36,392 nt of DNA, taken from a virus. The notes beneath the pieces were generated by a model. It was not told where the DNA came from and did no database searches. It was given only the letters and a program-made list of their open reading frames with translations. Positions 5,835 to 13,776 of this stretch are shown piece by piece; positions within the stretch are counted from its first letter, which is position 1; every line of letters begins with the position of its first letter. A program made the translations under genes and the position numbers. The DNA is taken from positions 1-36,392 of IMG/VR virus record IMGVR_UViG_3300020215_000100; one strand, 5' to 3'.

Positions 5835-5862
5835 CCACCGTGTTATATATAATATACGGTGG
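5835..5862. promoter_or_regulatory. Inverted repeat enclosing a -10 box (operator-promoter)
   Basis: CCACCGT (5835-5841) and ACGGTGG (5856-5862) are perfect 7-base inverted repeats around a 14-base AT-only centre apart from one G. The centre contains TATAAT at 5848-5853, and TGTTATATA at 5841-5849 fits an extended -10. A repressor dimer on the arms would cover the promoter, or the element could fold as a hairpin. The GTG start at 5859 lies within the right arm, so a transcript from this box would be almost leaderless. Confidence 0.5.
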
Positions 5863-6065
5863 TGTCTTCCGAAGATCGCGCCATGCGCCAGGCGCGAGTT
5901 ACACGACAGACGCGACACGAGAAAGCGCGGCGCATCGAGGGGCGGTGTGGGTACGGCGGTTGCCAGGCGCAGTCTGGTGACGCGTACTATTGCCAGCAGC
6001 ATTTAGTCGTTAAGGCCGCCCAACGACGTCGCTGGCGCAAACAGCGCCTGGCCAGGGGCTATTAG
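5859..6065 (+). CDS. Small very basic Cys/His protein
   Basis: A protein of up to 68 residues. It has many R and K residues and a CGYGGCQAQSGDAYYCQQHL segment (C-x4-C ... C-x2-H), probably a zinc finger, followed by a strongly basic tail (RRRWRKQRLARG). Nucleic-acid binding is likely from charge and motif. The start is uncertain: GTG 5859 or 5862 would suit a leaderless message from the adjacent -10 box, while ATG 5883 would remove the first eight residues. No ribosome-binding site is clear for any of them. Confidence 0.55.
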   Translation: MVSSEDRAMRQARVTRQTRHEKARRIEGRCGYGGCQAQSGDAYYCQQHLVVKAAQRRRWRKQRLARGY

Positions 6066-6448
6066 TGGCCCGCAAGGTTTCAGCGGCAGAGCGCCGCGAA
6101 CGTAACGAGCGCGCTCTACGTACAATAATCTCTAACGCCCAGTTACGGGCGGCCAGGTCTGTTGCTGGCTTGTTTAAACAGCCTGGCGAAGAGGGGTACA
6201 ACCCCGACGCCGCTGTTGCCTGGAAGGATGCAACCGTAGCCACCCGCGCGGCCCTGCGCATGGTGGAAGGGACGATGGCAGCGGAGGCCCGCAAAGATGC
6301 GGCCGCTGCTGCGCCCAAGGTCTTGGGTGTTGTTGTAGTCCCGCAGGCGGCAGCAAGCATCGCCGAATGGGAGGCTAAAGCGCAGGCCGCGCTAGGTCCG
6401 GTAATCGACGTCAAGGCGGAGCCAACGGAGGGCGGCGATGGAGAGTAA
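6065..6448 (+). CDS. Putative terminase small subunit (position-based) or hypothetical protein
   Basis: A 127-residue alanine-rich helical protein. GTG 6065 has AGGGG six bases upstream. The N-terminus is basic (ARKVSAAERRERNERALR), and the rest forms long helices ending in an acidic tail. Two small genes precede the large terminase, and this is the better small-terminase candidate by size and basic N-terminus. However, no DNA-binding motif of known TerS families is visible, so the call rests mainly on position. It overlaps the next gene by 11 bases. Confidence 0.45.
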   Translation: MARKVSAAERRERNERALRTIISNAQLRAARSVAGLFKQPGEEGYNPDAAVAWKDATVATRAALRMVEGTMAAEARKDAAAAAPKVLGVVVVPQAAASIAEWEAKAQAALGPVIDVKAEPTEGGDGE

Positions 6449-6665
6449 CGACGTCACCGATGCGCCGTTCTTTGAGACGCTAATTGATCGGCTTGATGAC
6501 ATCCAGGCGATGCACATTAATAGCCGCGATTTAGAAAGCCTTATTATTAAGCTGTCTCACGACGTCCACCCGCTAGTTATTGCGGACGCGGCCAACCTGC
6601 GCGGGCTAAAGAAAATCGCTACGATGGCCCGGCGCCTGGCCCGCAGAGAGATGGGCCGTGAATAA
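6438..6665 (+). CDS. Hypothetical protein upstream of terminase
   Basis: A 75-residue protein starting at ATG 6438 with GGAGG six bases upstream. The first half is acidic (FFETLIDRLDDIQAMH) and the last 20 residues are basic (KKIATMARRLARREMG). It overlaps the terminase start by 8 bases, implying coupled translation. It could be a small terminase partner, but no family was recognised. Confidence 0.6.
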   Translation: MESNDVTDAPFFETLIDRLDDIQAMHINSRDLESLIIKLSHDVHPLVIADAANLRGLKKIATMARRLARREMGRE

Positions 6666-8151
6666 TCTCGCCGGCGCCGACATCGCCTGGAAGCCGCTTC
6701 CGGCGCAAGAGCTGGCGATGACCTGCCCGGCCCGCGAGGTGGCTTACGCAGGTGAAAAGGGAGCTGGCAAGTCCGAATGGCTGGCCGCGTGCTGGTTCCC
6801 GCTGCTGACGCTCGCGCATAAGAAGTGGCAAGAGACCGGTCGCCCCCAGCATCGTTGCCGCATCATCATTTTCCGTAAGAACATGTCCCACCTAGAGGAC
6901 TTGATCGCTAAGACCAAGTTCCTCTACCCGCTGTTTGACCCAGCCATGGGCATCGCTGGCTGGAACATAAACAAATCACGTTGGACGTTTTCAAGCGGCG
7001 CAACGGTGGAATTCCACCATTTGGACGGCCCCAATGACCATCTCGGCTACCACGGGCAAGAGCTCGTTGGTATCGGCTTTGACCAGATAGAGCAGACCGA
7101 AGAACACGTCTATCGGTTCATTATCGCCAACCTTCGTTCCGGCGATTCCGACTACCACGCCAACCGCATGGTCAGGTGTACGGCAAACCCGGGCGGCTTC
7201 GACTGGATTATCCCGTACTTCCACATCGACCAGTGCCCCCAGGGCGGCAAGGTCTTTGTCGACAAGATCACAAACAGCGACGGCTCGGTGCACGAATACA
7301 CCCGCTGTTTCATCCGCGCCAAGTTGCGGGACAACAAGCACCTGCCGGCTGACTACGAAGCACAGCTAAGGGCCACGCTCACCGAGGATGAGGTGGCGAT
7401 GTTCCTGGAGGGCGACTTCTTCCGGGTGGCCGGCAGCTATTTCAGCAAGTTTATTCGCCCGAAGCTGCACTTCCAGAAGTCGCGCCCCCTGCCCTCTTCC
7501 TATGAATGGCGGTATGGGATTGACTGGGGCTCGACAAACCCGGCCTGCTGGCTTCTCGCCGCACGTGATAATGACGGCACGGTCTATATCGTCGATGAGC
7601 TTCATCGGCCAGGTATCAGCGGCCGCCACTTTGGCGAACTTCTCGCCAGGAAATTCGCGAATCAAAACTGGTGCGAAGATAAACACTTTGCTGTCGATGA
7701 ACACTGGGGCGTCATCGATAAGCAGGCGCTCGATAAAGACAACGGCGACGCCACGGCAGGCGCTGGGATTATGGAATGCGGGTTCCGCCTATTCCCGGCA
7801 CAGAAGAACCGGGAGGCCGGATGCAACCAGCTTAAGGAGCGATTCCTGCTTAACGCTGATGGCTCCCCTCGCCTTGTCGTTTTCGAGGACCGCTGCCCCA
7901 ACCTTGTTCGCGCGCTAAGCGCCATCAAATCACAGGCACCGAAAGACCCGGAGGATTACGAGGAGCATTCGCCACACTCTCACGCCGTAGATGCCCTGCG
8001 CTTCGTACTGATGGAAATGCCGGTGGACACCGTTAGCCCGAAAGACCCGCGGGACGTTGAAGTAGAGCGCTGGTTGAAATACATGCGCGACTCTCAGCGG
8101 GCGAAGCAGCCGACGGACCGATACACCACTACGACCGGGTACGGCGACTAA
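6658..8151 (+). CDS. terL: Terminase large subunit (packaging ATPase/nuclease)
   Basis: A 497-residue protein that pumps DNA into proheads and cuts the concatemer. The ATPase domain has Walker A GEKGAGKS at residues 32-39 and a Walker B-like strand ending GFDQIEQ around D142. Here the residue after the Asp is Gln rather than the usual Glu. The C-terminal RNase H-type nuclease domain shows YGIDWGSTNP with D289, VYIVDELH, and HAVDALRF with D445, the expected acidic residues. The length equals that of the P22 enzyme (about 499). GTG 6658 overlaps the preceding gene by 8 bases. It opens the late morphogenesis block and is followed directly by a Cys-rich protein and the portal. Confidence 0.93.
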   Translation: MNNLAGADIAWKPLPAQELAMTCPAREVAYAGEKGAGKSEWLAACWFPLLTLAHKKWQETGRPQHRCRIIIFRKNMSHLEDLIAKTKFLYPLFDPAMGIAGWNINKSRWTFSSGATVEFHHLDGPNDHLGYHGQELVGIGFDQIEQTEEHVYRFIIANLRSGDSDYHANRMVRCTANPGGFDWIIPYFHIDQCPQGGKVFVDKITNSDGSVHEYTRCFIRAKLRDNKHLPADYEAQLRATLTEDEVAMFLEGDFFRVAGSYFSKFIRPKLHFQKSRPLPSSYEWRYGIDWGSTNPACWLLAARDNDGTVYIVDELHRPGISGRHFGELLARKFANQNWCEDKHFAVDEHWGVIDKQALDKDNGDATAGAGIMECGFRLFPAQKNREAGCNQLKERFLLNADGSPRLVVFEDRCPNLVRALSAIKSQAPKDPEDYEEHSPHSHAVDALRFVLMEMPVDTVSPKDPRDVEVERWLKYMRDSQRAKQPTDRYTTTTGYGD

Positions 8152-8474
8152 TGCTTATAACACTCGGCGCTAAACGCCCGCAGGTCGAGGCGATGAACCC
8201 GGACGCAAAAGAAATTATTCCGGGCGAGCGCCCGCCATTGATCAGCCCGCATTGCTGGCAATGCCAACTGCCTGTTGAGAGGTTCACGCTCGATTTCATC
8301 TCTACCCCTTTCTATTTGTCTGTTCAGTTTCAGTGCCACGGCCGCACGGGCGGGACAAAGATCCCAGCCGAGGAGGCCGTCTACAAGTCGCGCAACGGTG
8401 GCGTTATTTGGGTGTTCACCGAATCGTCAGCGCGACCAATTAGCAACCCGAGGTTAGCTTATGGCCGAAGATAG
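8151..8474 (+). CDS. Conserved-type phage protein with Cys motif, between terminase and portal
   Basis: A 107-residue protein. HCWQCQLPVERFTLDF followed by FQCHG gives a C-x2-C ... C-H pattern that may bind zinc, within a mostly beta-strand segment. Proteins with a 'C.xC..PV' to 'CHG' layout are, as I recall, often found beside phage terminases, but their role is not known to me. The ATG at 8151 directly follows the terminase stop (TAATG), and the gene overlaps the portal by 14 bases. Confidence 0.7.
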   Translation: MLITLGAKRPQVEAMNPDAKEIIPGERPPLISPHCWQCQLPVERFTLDFISTPFYLSVQFQCHGRTGGTKIPAEEAVYKSRNGGVIWVFTESSARPISNPRLAYGRR

Positions 8475-10764
8475 CGAGTTTACCGAGCCCAAGAGCGGGC
8501 TCGATGGCAGCGGTGACAATTCCCGCGGCGCCTTTGTCAGCGTAGGGAAGAAAACCCGCCGTCCGCCCACTGCAGAGGCCGGCCCATCGGAGGCGACGAA
8601 TCTTGTCTCTCTGTTCAGTAAAAAAGAACAGGAGCAGATGGCGCAGAAGGTTTTCGATAACTACGTCGCCGACGTTCGTAGCCGCGCGCCTCGGATGAAG
8701 AAGTGCAAAGAGTTCATCGAATTCTATGCATCGGTGATGAAGGCCAAGTCCTTCCCGTTTAACGGGGCGGCGAACGTCAATCTCCCTATCCTCGCGCAGC
8801 CCGTTTTACAGGTACATGCACGCCTATACGACATGGTGTGGCCTGAGAACGGGAAAATCCTGTACTCCGCGCCTACGGACATCTCGGACATGGGGCGCGC
8901 TATGGCGACCGAGAAGTTCGCCAATAGCTACATCAGAACCAAGATGCCGGAAATGGGCACGGGTCTGGATGACACCCTGGCTCAGCTGTGTATTTTCGGG
9001 AGCGCCTTTCGCCGCACGTACTGGAACAGCTACGAGCAGCGCGTTTGCAGCGACTGGATCCCGATTGAAGATTTTGTCGTAGCACACGGCCACAGGTCGC
9101 AAGACCCGAGCATGCGTGACGTCCCCAGGTACACCCTCGTCCAGCATATGACGGTTTGGGACCTAATGATGTACGGCGCCGAGGGCATTTTCGAAAATGT
9201 CGTCGGGCTGCGCGCGGAGGATTCGAATGAAGACGGCGAAACGGCGTCGGAGCTCAAAACGACGCTCGAAAAAGTCGACGGCCGCACGGGCGGAGAATCG
9301 GGAGACGACGACGCAACCCGAATGGTGTTGGAACAGCACTGCGTTTGGCGAATGCCTAATCGTCCCGGGAAACATCCGGCTTTTGACGGCAAGCCCCACT
9401 ACGTCATTGTTACCCTCGATGAGCCCTCTAAGCGTGTTCTCCGCGTCGTATTACGTGAGGAAGATGATCCCGAAGACCTGAAACGCTACAACAAAGAACT
9501 AGCGCAGATTAAGGACTTCCAGATCAAGAGCGAGGGCTTCGCCCGCGAGCAACAGGCGCGAACCACAGTCCTTGAAGTTGCCGCCGCGCAGGGCTTGCCG
9601 CCTCCGAAGCTGCCTGAGCTTACCGCCCCGGTCGCTCCATTTGGCGTAGATAAAGAAGGCGCACCAGTAGAGCCAAAAAAGCCGCGCCAGCGCCAAATTA
9701 CGTTCTTCACCCACTACCGTGCCTTCCCGTCCGAGGGCTTCTACGGCCTCGGGTTCGGCGACTTCCTGATGCCGCTGAACAAGGCGGCGAACACGCTGCT
9801 CAATCAGCACATTGACGGTGTCACGTTCCGCAATGCGAAGCCTGGGTTTATTTCCCGCCAGCTGCGCACGGCACGCGGGAATCAGTATGTTCGCCCGGGC
9901 GAGTTAATCGAAGTCGACGCCCCGCCCGACGCTCTTAGCAAGGGAATCGTATGGCTCGATCCCCCGCTCAATGACCCGACTACGGTGAGCCTGGTTAACC
10001 TGATTTCGGGCGCCGCTGAAAAGCTAGCCGGTTCCAGTGACATCATGTCCGGCGCCACGTCAGGCGCGAACCGGACGGCGAAAGAGATCCAGATCCTCAA
10101 TGCGCAGCTGATGAAACAAATCAGCGTGCTTGCCCGTCGGGTTAAGGAAGCCTTTAAGCACGAGCTCGATAAGATTTGGCGTTGCTGGGGCGTGTTCTTG
10201 CCAGAGGACCCGGAGCCAACACCTGTACAGGGCGAGGGAGGCCGGCCGGAAGAGGTGATGATTAGCCGGCAGATGTTCGTGCCCGACGCCCGGGTAATGC
10301 CCGCCTCCGACCCTCGGATGAAGTTCGAGAAGGTTGAAGAAAGCATGCAGGTATTCGGCGTTGTCATGAACAACCCGATGCTCATGCAAAACCCGATGGT
10401 CTTGCGTGCAGCGACCGAAGAGGTGCTGCGGGCGCACGATGCCGAGCATTTGGTGGGCATGATGGGGCCGCCGCCCGGGCCGCCGCAACCTCCCCCGCCC
10501 GCACCGCATTGGGAAGAGGAAGCGGGATGGCTGCGAGAGCAGGACCATCCGGTGCATCCGGCCGATGACGACGACCAGCATACGCAAATGCACATGGCGT
10601 TCCTGCAATCGCCATCGGCGCAAATGATGAGTAAGACGGGGCGGGATATGGCGGAGCGCCACTTGCGCTTTCACCAGGCGCAGGCACTGGAGAAGCGCGC
10701 GCAGGCACTCCAGGGCCCGCCGATGGGACCGGGGGTGGGGATGATGGGGGGAATGGGTGGTTAG
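8461..10764 (+). CDS. Portal protein
   Basis: A 767-residue protein forming the dodecameric DNA entry ring of the head. Its position right after the terminase, its length (P22 portal is about 725) and its mixed helical body identify it. A typical portal core segment is VSLVNLISGAAEKLAGSSDI, followed by SGATSGANRTAKEIQ and long helices (residues about 500-580). The acidic N-terminal 40 residues look disordered. A proline-rich stretch near 667-685 precedes a Met/Gly/Gln-rich C-terminal tail, which may correspond to the helical barrel end. ATG 8461 has GAGG upstream. No separate head protease gene follows, consistent with a scaffold-based assembly. Confidence 0.88.
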   Translation: MAEDSEFTEPKSGLDGSGDNSRGAFVSVGKKTRRPPTAEAGPSEATNLVSLFSKKEQEQMAQKVFDNYVADVRSRAPRMKKCKEFIEFYASVMKAKSFPFNGAANVNLPILAQPVLQVHARLYDMVWPENGKILYSAPTDISDMGRAMATEKFANSYIRTKMPEMGTGLDDTLAQLCIFGSAFRRTYWNSYEQRVCSDWIPIEDFVVAHGHRSQDPSMRDVPRYTLVQHMTVWDLMMYGAEGIFENVVGLRAEDSNEDGETASELKTTLEKVDGRTGGESGDDDATRMVLEQHCVWRMPNRPGKHPAFDGKPHYVIVTLDEPSKRVLRVVLREEDDPEDLKRYNKELAQIKDFQIKSEGFAREQQARTTVLEVAAAQGLPPPKLPELTAPVAPFGVDKEGAPVEPKKPRQRQITFFTHYRAFPSEGFYGLGFGDFLMPLNKAANTLLNQHIDGVTFRNAKPGFISRQLRTARGNQYVRPGELIEVDAPPDALSKGIVWLDPPLNDPTTVSLVNLISGAAEKLAGSSDIMSGATSGANRTAKEIQILNAQLMKQISVLARRVKEAFKHELDKIWRCWGVFLPEDPEPTPVQGEGGRPEEVMISRQMFVPDARVMPASDPRMKFEKVEESMQVFGVVMNNPMLMQNPMVLRAATEEVLRAHDAEHLVGMMGPPPGPPQPPPPAPHWEEEAGWLREQDHPVHPADDDDQHTQMHMAFLQSPSAQMMSKTGRDMAERHLRFHQAQALEKRAQALQGPPMGPGVGMMGGMGG

Positions 10765-11074
10765 CAATATTCCGGAATTTCTTCGACTTAAACAAGCGGA
10801 CCATGACGAAGCGAGAAACCTCCCGTATGTCCGCGCGCTCGTCGATTACCTGAGTTACGAAATTAATTGTGGGAATAACGCCGCCCTGCTGTATGTCGGC
10901 GAGCGCAATCACGACCGTGCGTATTACGCAAGGGCTAAAGCCGAGGCGTTGGAAGAGCTGTTTTTCAGGATGCACCTGAAAGATCCGCCGGAGCCGGAAG
11001 CGGAGCCGGAGTTTGTCGACGAGGCAATGCCGCCGAGTCTGTTGAAGGGGAGTGGGGATGCTGGGACCGAATGA
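10757..11074 (+). CDS. Hypothetical protein after portal
   Basis: A 105-residue protein starting at GTG 10757 inside the end of the portal gene. It looks helical (residues 10-75), and its C-terminus is acidic and proline-rich (PPEPEAEPEFVDEA). The stop overlaps the start of the GroES-like gene. No family was recognised. The position suggests a head-assembly accessory. Confidence 0.65.
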   Translation: MVSNIPEFLRLKQADHDEARNLPYVRALVDYLSYEINCGNNAALLYVGERNHDRAYYARAKAEALEELFFRMHLKDPPEPEAEPEFVDEAMPPSLLKGSGDAGTE

Positions 11075-11561
11075 ACTACCGTTTGCCGCTGTTGGCGAGA
11101 GATGCCTAATCAAAGCAGATCCTGCAAAGAGATTTTCTGCAGGTGGCCTTGCGCTGCCCGCGGAGTCTCTACTTAGGCCATTCAGCGGCCAGATTATCGA
11201 TGCTGGCCTGCAGGCGCGCGATAAGCTTTACGACAATGGGCTAGCCGTTGGACACCGGGTCTTTTACGGCAAGTTCGCGGGCGTAATAGAGGAGTGGGAC
11301 CACGTCATCGAGGGCGACCACACCCTGCCCGATGATCAATACGAATGGCGGCGGATTCCCTCTGAACCAGACCAGCCGACTAAATACAAATGCGACAAAA
11401 CCGGGGCGATCCGTGTGATTCAGCCGCTGGTGCTTATCAACGTTGACGACATTTTGGGTTCCGAAGACCTGTCTCATCTCTTGGCAACCGGAGCCCTGAG
11501 ATACGAATTCGGCAGAACTGAAGATGGACGTACGCAACATGTGCTTGAGAGGAATGTGTAA
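11058..11561 (+). CDS. GroES-like co-chaperonin
   Basis: A 167-residue protein with a GroES (Cpn10) fold. The N-terminal strand GERCLIKADPAKR is followed by FSAGGLALPAES, which aligns with the GroES mobile loop (GGIVLP-type) that docks on GroEL. Next come SGQIIDAG and then AVGHRVFYGKFAGV, matching the family's 'vGDrVlYgkyaG'. The end of the fold, VLINVDDILG at about 125-134, matches 'l.e.DIL'. Between the last two lies an extra segment of about 40 residues (84-123), and a 30-residue tail follows. Host GroES is about 97 residues. The protein probably replaces or modifies host GroES so that GroEL folds the coat or another virion protein, as T4 gp31 does. ATG 11058 has GAAGGGGAG just upstream. 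GTG 11052 is an alternative. Its stop overlaps the scaffold start. Confidence 0.82.
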   Translation: MLGPNELPFAAVGERCLIKADPAKRFSAGGLALPAESLLRPFSGQIIDAGLQARDKLYDNGLAVGHRVFYGKFAGVIEEWDHVIEGDHTLPDDQYEWRRIPSEPDQPTKYKCDKTGAIRVIQPLVLINVDDILGSEDLSHLLATGALRYEFGRTEDGRTQHVLERNV

Positions 11562-12478
11562 TGGGATTTCTTAGTGATGGCGGGGGCGCGAATATTGAGG
11601 CGCTAGAAGATAATACGGAAGCAACGGCGCAGACAGAGGAGTCGGTACAGCAAGAGGCGGACGAGGAGCCCGCGGTAGCGGTAGAGCCACCGAAGGGCGA
11701 AAAGGTCCAGCTGCCCAGCAGGCGTCAGCGCGCCGCCCAGCGGAACGACGAGCTGTCGTCTAAGCTGCGCTCGATCGAAGAGACTCTCAATAAGCGAGAC
11801 GAGGAATACCGGCGTGAGCTTGCCCGCAAGGAGGAAGAACTTAACCGCCTCCGCGGTGGCTTCGATGCTATTAAGCCACTGCTAGAGCGGAGCGCACAGC
11901 CGCAGGCGCCCCAGGGGCCGCAGGAAACGCCAGATGACCTGTACGCCAAAGCGCGTAGCGCCTTGGACGCCGGCCGGTTCGACGAATACGAGCGCCTCCA
12001 TCGCCAGGCGATTAAACTGGAAATCAAACAGGAGCTGGCGCCTAAGCAGGCGGCCTCGCCGCCCGCCGTGCCACAGGCAGCGGGCCCGGTGGCACCCATG
12101 GATCCGCGGTTGCAGGTTATTATGACCCAGCACCCGAAAGTGACGATGCACCAGCGGGGATTGGAGCTGGTGACTGTTAAAGACCGTGAGCTTGCCATTA
12201 TGGGCTACACCGACGGCCCAGAGCGCTGGAAACGCGCGTTTGAATTGGCCGAGGCCTCCATTGGTGGCAGCGAGACACCTCCGCGGCAATACTCCCAGCA
12301 AGGGGCCGCTGCGATGGCGGCTGTTCCCACTGCCCGTGGTCAAGCTGGTGCCGGGCCAAAATCACCCGGAGTTACGCTCACTCCAGAGGAAATCCGCTGG
12401 GCCAAATTAGCCGATATGTCATTGGAAGAATACGCAAAAACTGTTGCGGAATTGCACCCCGAACGCGTTGAACAATAA
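11561..12478 (+). CDS. Putative scaffolding protein
   Basis: A 305-residue protein, close to the length of P22 scaffold (303). The N-terminal 55 residues are acidic and disordered-looking (A, E, Q, V). Residues about 65-105 form a charged coiled coil (SIEETLNKRDEEYRRELARK). A P/Q/A-rich linker follows, then a helical C-terminal half. Composition, length and position before the coat gene fit an internal scaffold that guides prohead assembly and leaves before packaging. ATG 11561 overlaps the GroES-like stop, with GGA upstream. Confidence 0.75.
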   Translation: MGFLSDGGGANIEALEDNTEATAQTEESVQQEADEEPAVAVEPPKGEKVQLPSRRQRAAQRNDELSSKLRSIEETLNKRDEEYRRELARKEEELNRLRGGFDAIKPLLERSAQPQAPQGPQETPDDLYAKARSALDAGRFDEYERLHRQAIKLEIKQELAPKQAASPPAVPQAAGPVAPMDPRLQVIMTQHPKVTMHQRGLELVTVKDRELAIMGYTDGPERWKRAFELAEASIGGSETPPRQYSQQGAAAMAAVPTARGQAGAGPKSPGVTLTPEEIRWAKLADMSLEEYAKTVAELHPERVEQ

Positions 12479-12515
12479 AGCGTCAGGGGTACAGGCTATA
12501 CAAAGCAACACAATC

Positions 12516-12524
12516 TGATATTAT
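12516..12524 (+). promoter_or_regulatory. Extended -10 element upstream of capsid genes
   Basis: TGATATTAT fits TGn-TATAAT with one mismatch and lies in an AT-rich patch after the scaffold stop. A start near 12531 would give a leader of about 115 bases before ATG 12647. No clear -35 box is seen. Confidence 0.4.
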
Positions 12525-12546
12525 TAACGTAGGACATTATTCCCCT

Positions 12547-12564
12547 GCTGGCCGCTGGGCCGGC
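12547..12564 (+). promoter_or_regulatory. Leader hairpin upstream of capsid genes
   Basis: GCTGGCC (12547-12553) pairs with GGCCGGC (12558-12564) across loop GCTG, seven pairs including one T-G wobble. It lies about 16 bases from the expected 5' end of a transcript from the 12516-12524 element and has no T-run after it. It is more likely a 5' stabilising hairpin than a terminator. Confidence 0.4.
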
Positions 12565-12646
12565 TGCGGTGCGTCCTCTTTGATCCCCCGCTGGGTTTGT
12601 TCCCGAAACAGCGCGGTGAAGCAGGGAGCAGAGGAAACACGCACGC

Positions 12647-13156
12647 ATGGCCGATAGAGAGGAAAAGGGGAAGGTCGTTCCGCCGCGCAACAACTTCAAA
12701 CCGAAGCCGGTTCTGAAGAAAGCGACCATTACTGACCAAGAGGGCGCCAAACCCGGCTACGTCCGTAAATGGTTCGTTAAAGACAACCCCAAGCATCCGT
12801 CTTATTACGAGCGGAAGCTTGAGCGTTATGCGGTTGGTGACCCGGTGGTTGGGCGTTATTGGGTAGAGCCGTGGACCGTCGTACGCCGTGATGAAGCGAA
12901 GCCCGGCGACAAACGCGACGATGACACGAGCGGCTTGGACTCAGCGCTAACCCACGGTGACCTAGTCTGCCTTGAAACGACCGTAGAGAACTACGCCGTC
13001 ATCGAAGAAGTCGAGCGCATGCAGGACGAGCAAAAGGCGAAGCGAATTCGCCGGGGCGACTCCGAGCAGGTTTCCGGCGCTTCCTACAAGTCCCGCGTTG
13101 GTCGTGGCGACCAGTTTGTTAGCCACAGAGATCTTCTTAATAGTCCGCAGGAGTAA
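12647..13156 (+). CDS. Hypothetical head-module protein
   Basis: A 169-residue charged protein lying between scaffold and coat genes. It has many aromatic and basic residues in the first half (PGYVRKWFVKDNPKHPSYYE) and an acidic helix near 120-140. The repeated YxR/YxER patterns suggest a folded, not membrane, protein. ATG 12647 is preceded by AGAGGAAA. No family was recognised. It may be a minor capsid or assembly factor. Confidence 0.7.
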   Translation: MADREEKGKVVPPRNNFKPKPVLKKATITDQEGAKPGYVRKWFVKDNPKHPSYYERKLERYAVGDPVVGRYWVEPWTVVRRDEAKPGDKRDDDTSGLDSALTHGDLVCLETTVENYAVIEEVERMQDEQKAKRIRRGDSEQVSGASYKSRVGRGDQFVSHRDLLNSPQE

Positions 13157-13164
13157 CTTAACAA

Positions 13165-13758
13165 ATGCCTAACGTTATGCACCCGGGGTTTGCCCCGGTG
13201 CGCGTTAAGGGCGGTGGCACTGTCACCTATGCCCGCAAACGCGTTCTTTCTAACAACTCTACGGCAATCGCCCTTAACGATTGTTGTGCAATTGCCGCCG
13301 GCGGCGACCTGGTTGTTTCGTCCAGCGCCACTGCTGCCGTTGCTACCGTTTCTGGCGGCGCCAGCTACGTCAACAGCAACAGCGAGCGCGTTGGTGCCAA
13401 GAACCTGCCCGCCAGTACCACCTATAGCGGCACGACCGTTGACCCGGTGAATGCTTCTTACATCTTCGCCGTTGACAACTTCGATCAGACCTATCACCGC
13501 GCCTCGATTGATGAGGCCGTGGCCCTGACCGACCTTAACCTGAACTACAAGATCGTTCTCGGTACCGCCGTTAACGGAATTTCTCAGCACGAGCTGGATG
13601 CTACGAGCCGGGCGACCACGAACACTGGCCTCCCCTGGCGCGTGACTGAGTTCGTCTTTTCCCCTGACAACGACGTCGACGCGGCTGATGCCCACGTTTT
13701 CTGTCTCATTAACCTGGGCATGATCGAGCCCGCCGCCTCGCAAGAGACCGGTACTTAA
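13165..13758 (+). CDS. Putative head decoration or minor capsid protein
   Basis: A 197-residue protein rich in A, S, T, V and N, with beta-strand character and few charges, directly ahead of the coat gene. It contains GGGTVTYARKRVL near the start and a C-terminal VDAADAHVFCLINLGMIEP. Composition and location fit a capsid surface protein. I do not recognise a named family. It is 18 bases from the coat gene, and both are likely made in high amounts. Confidence 0.6.
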   Translation: MPNVMHPGFAPVRVKGGGTVTYARKRVLSNNSTAIALNDCCAIAAGGDLVVSSSATAAVATVSGGASYVNSNSERVGAKNLPASTTYSGTTVDPVNASYIFAVDNFDQTYHRASIDEAVALTDLNLNYKIVLGTAVNGISQHELDATSRATTNTGLPWRVTEFVFSPDNDVDAADAHVFCLINLGMIEPAASQETGT

Positions 13759-13776
13759 TTCGGAGTTTTTTAGACT

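Noticed and set aside
8152-8165. TGTTATAAG on the minus strand after the terminase
   Set aside because: It lies within coding sequence, differs from the consensus at the critical last T, and no leftward gene follows.
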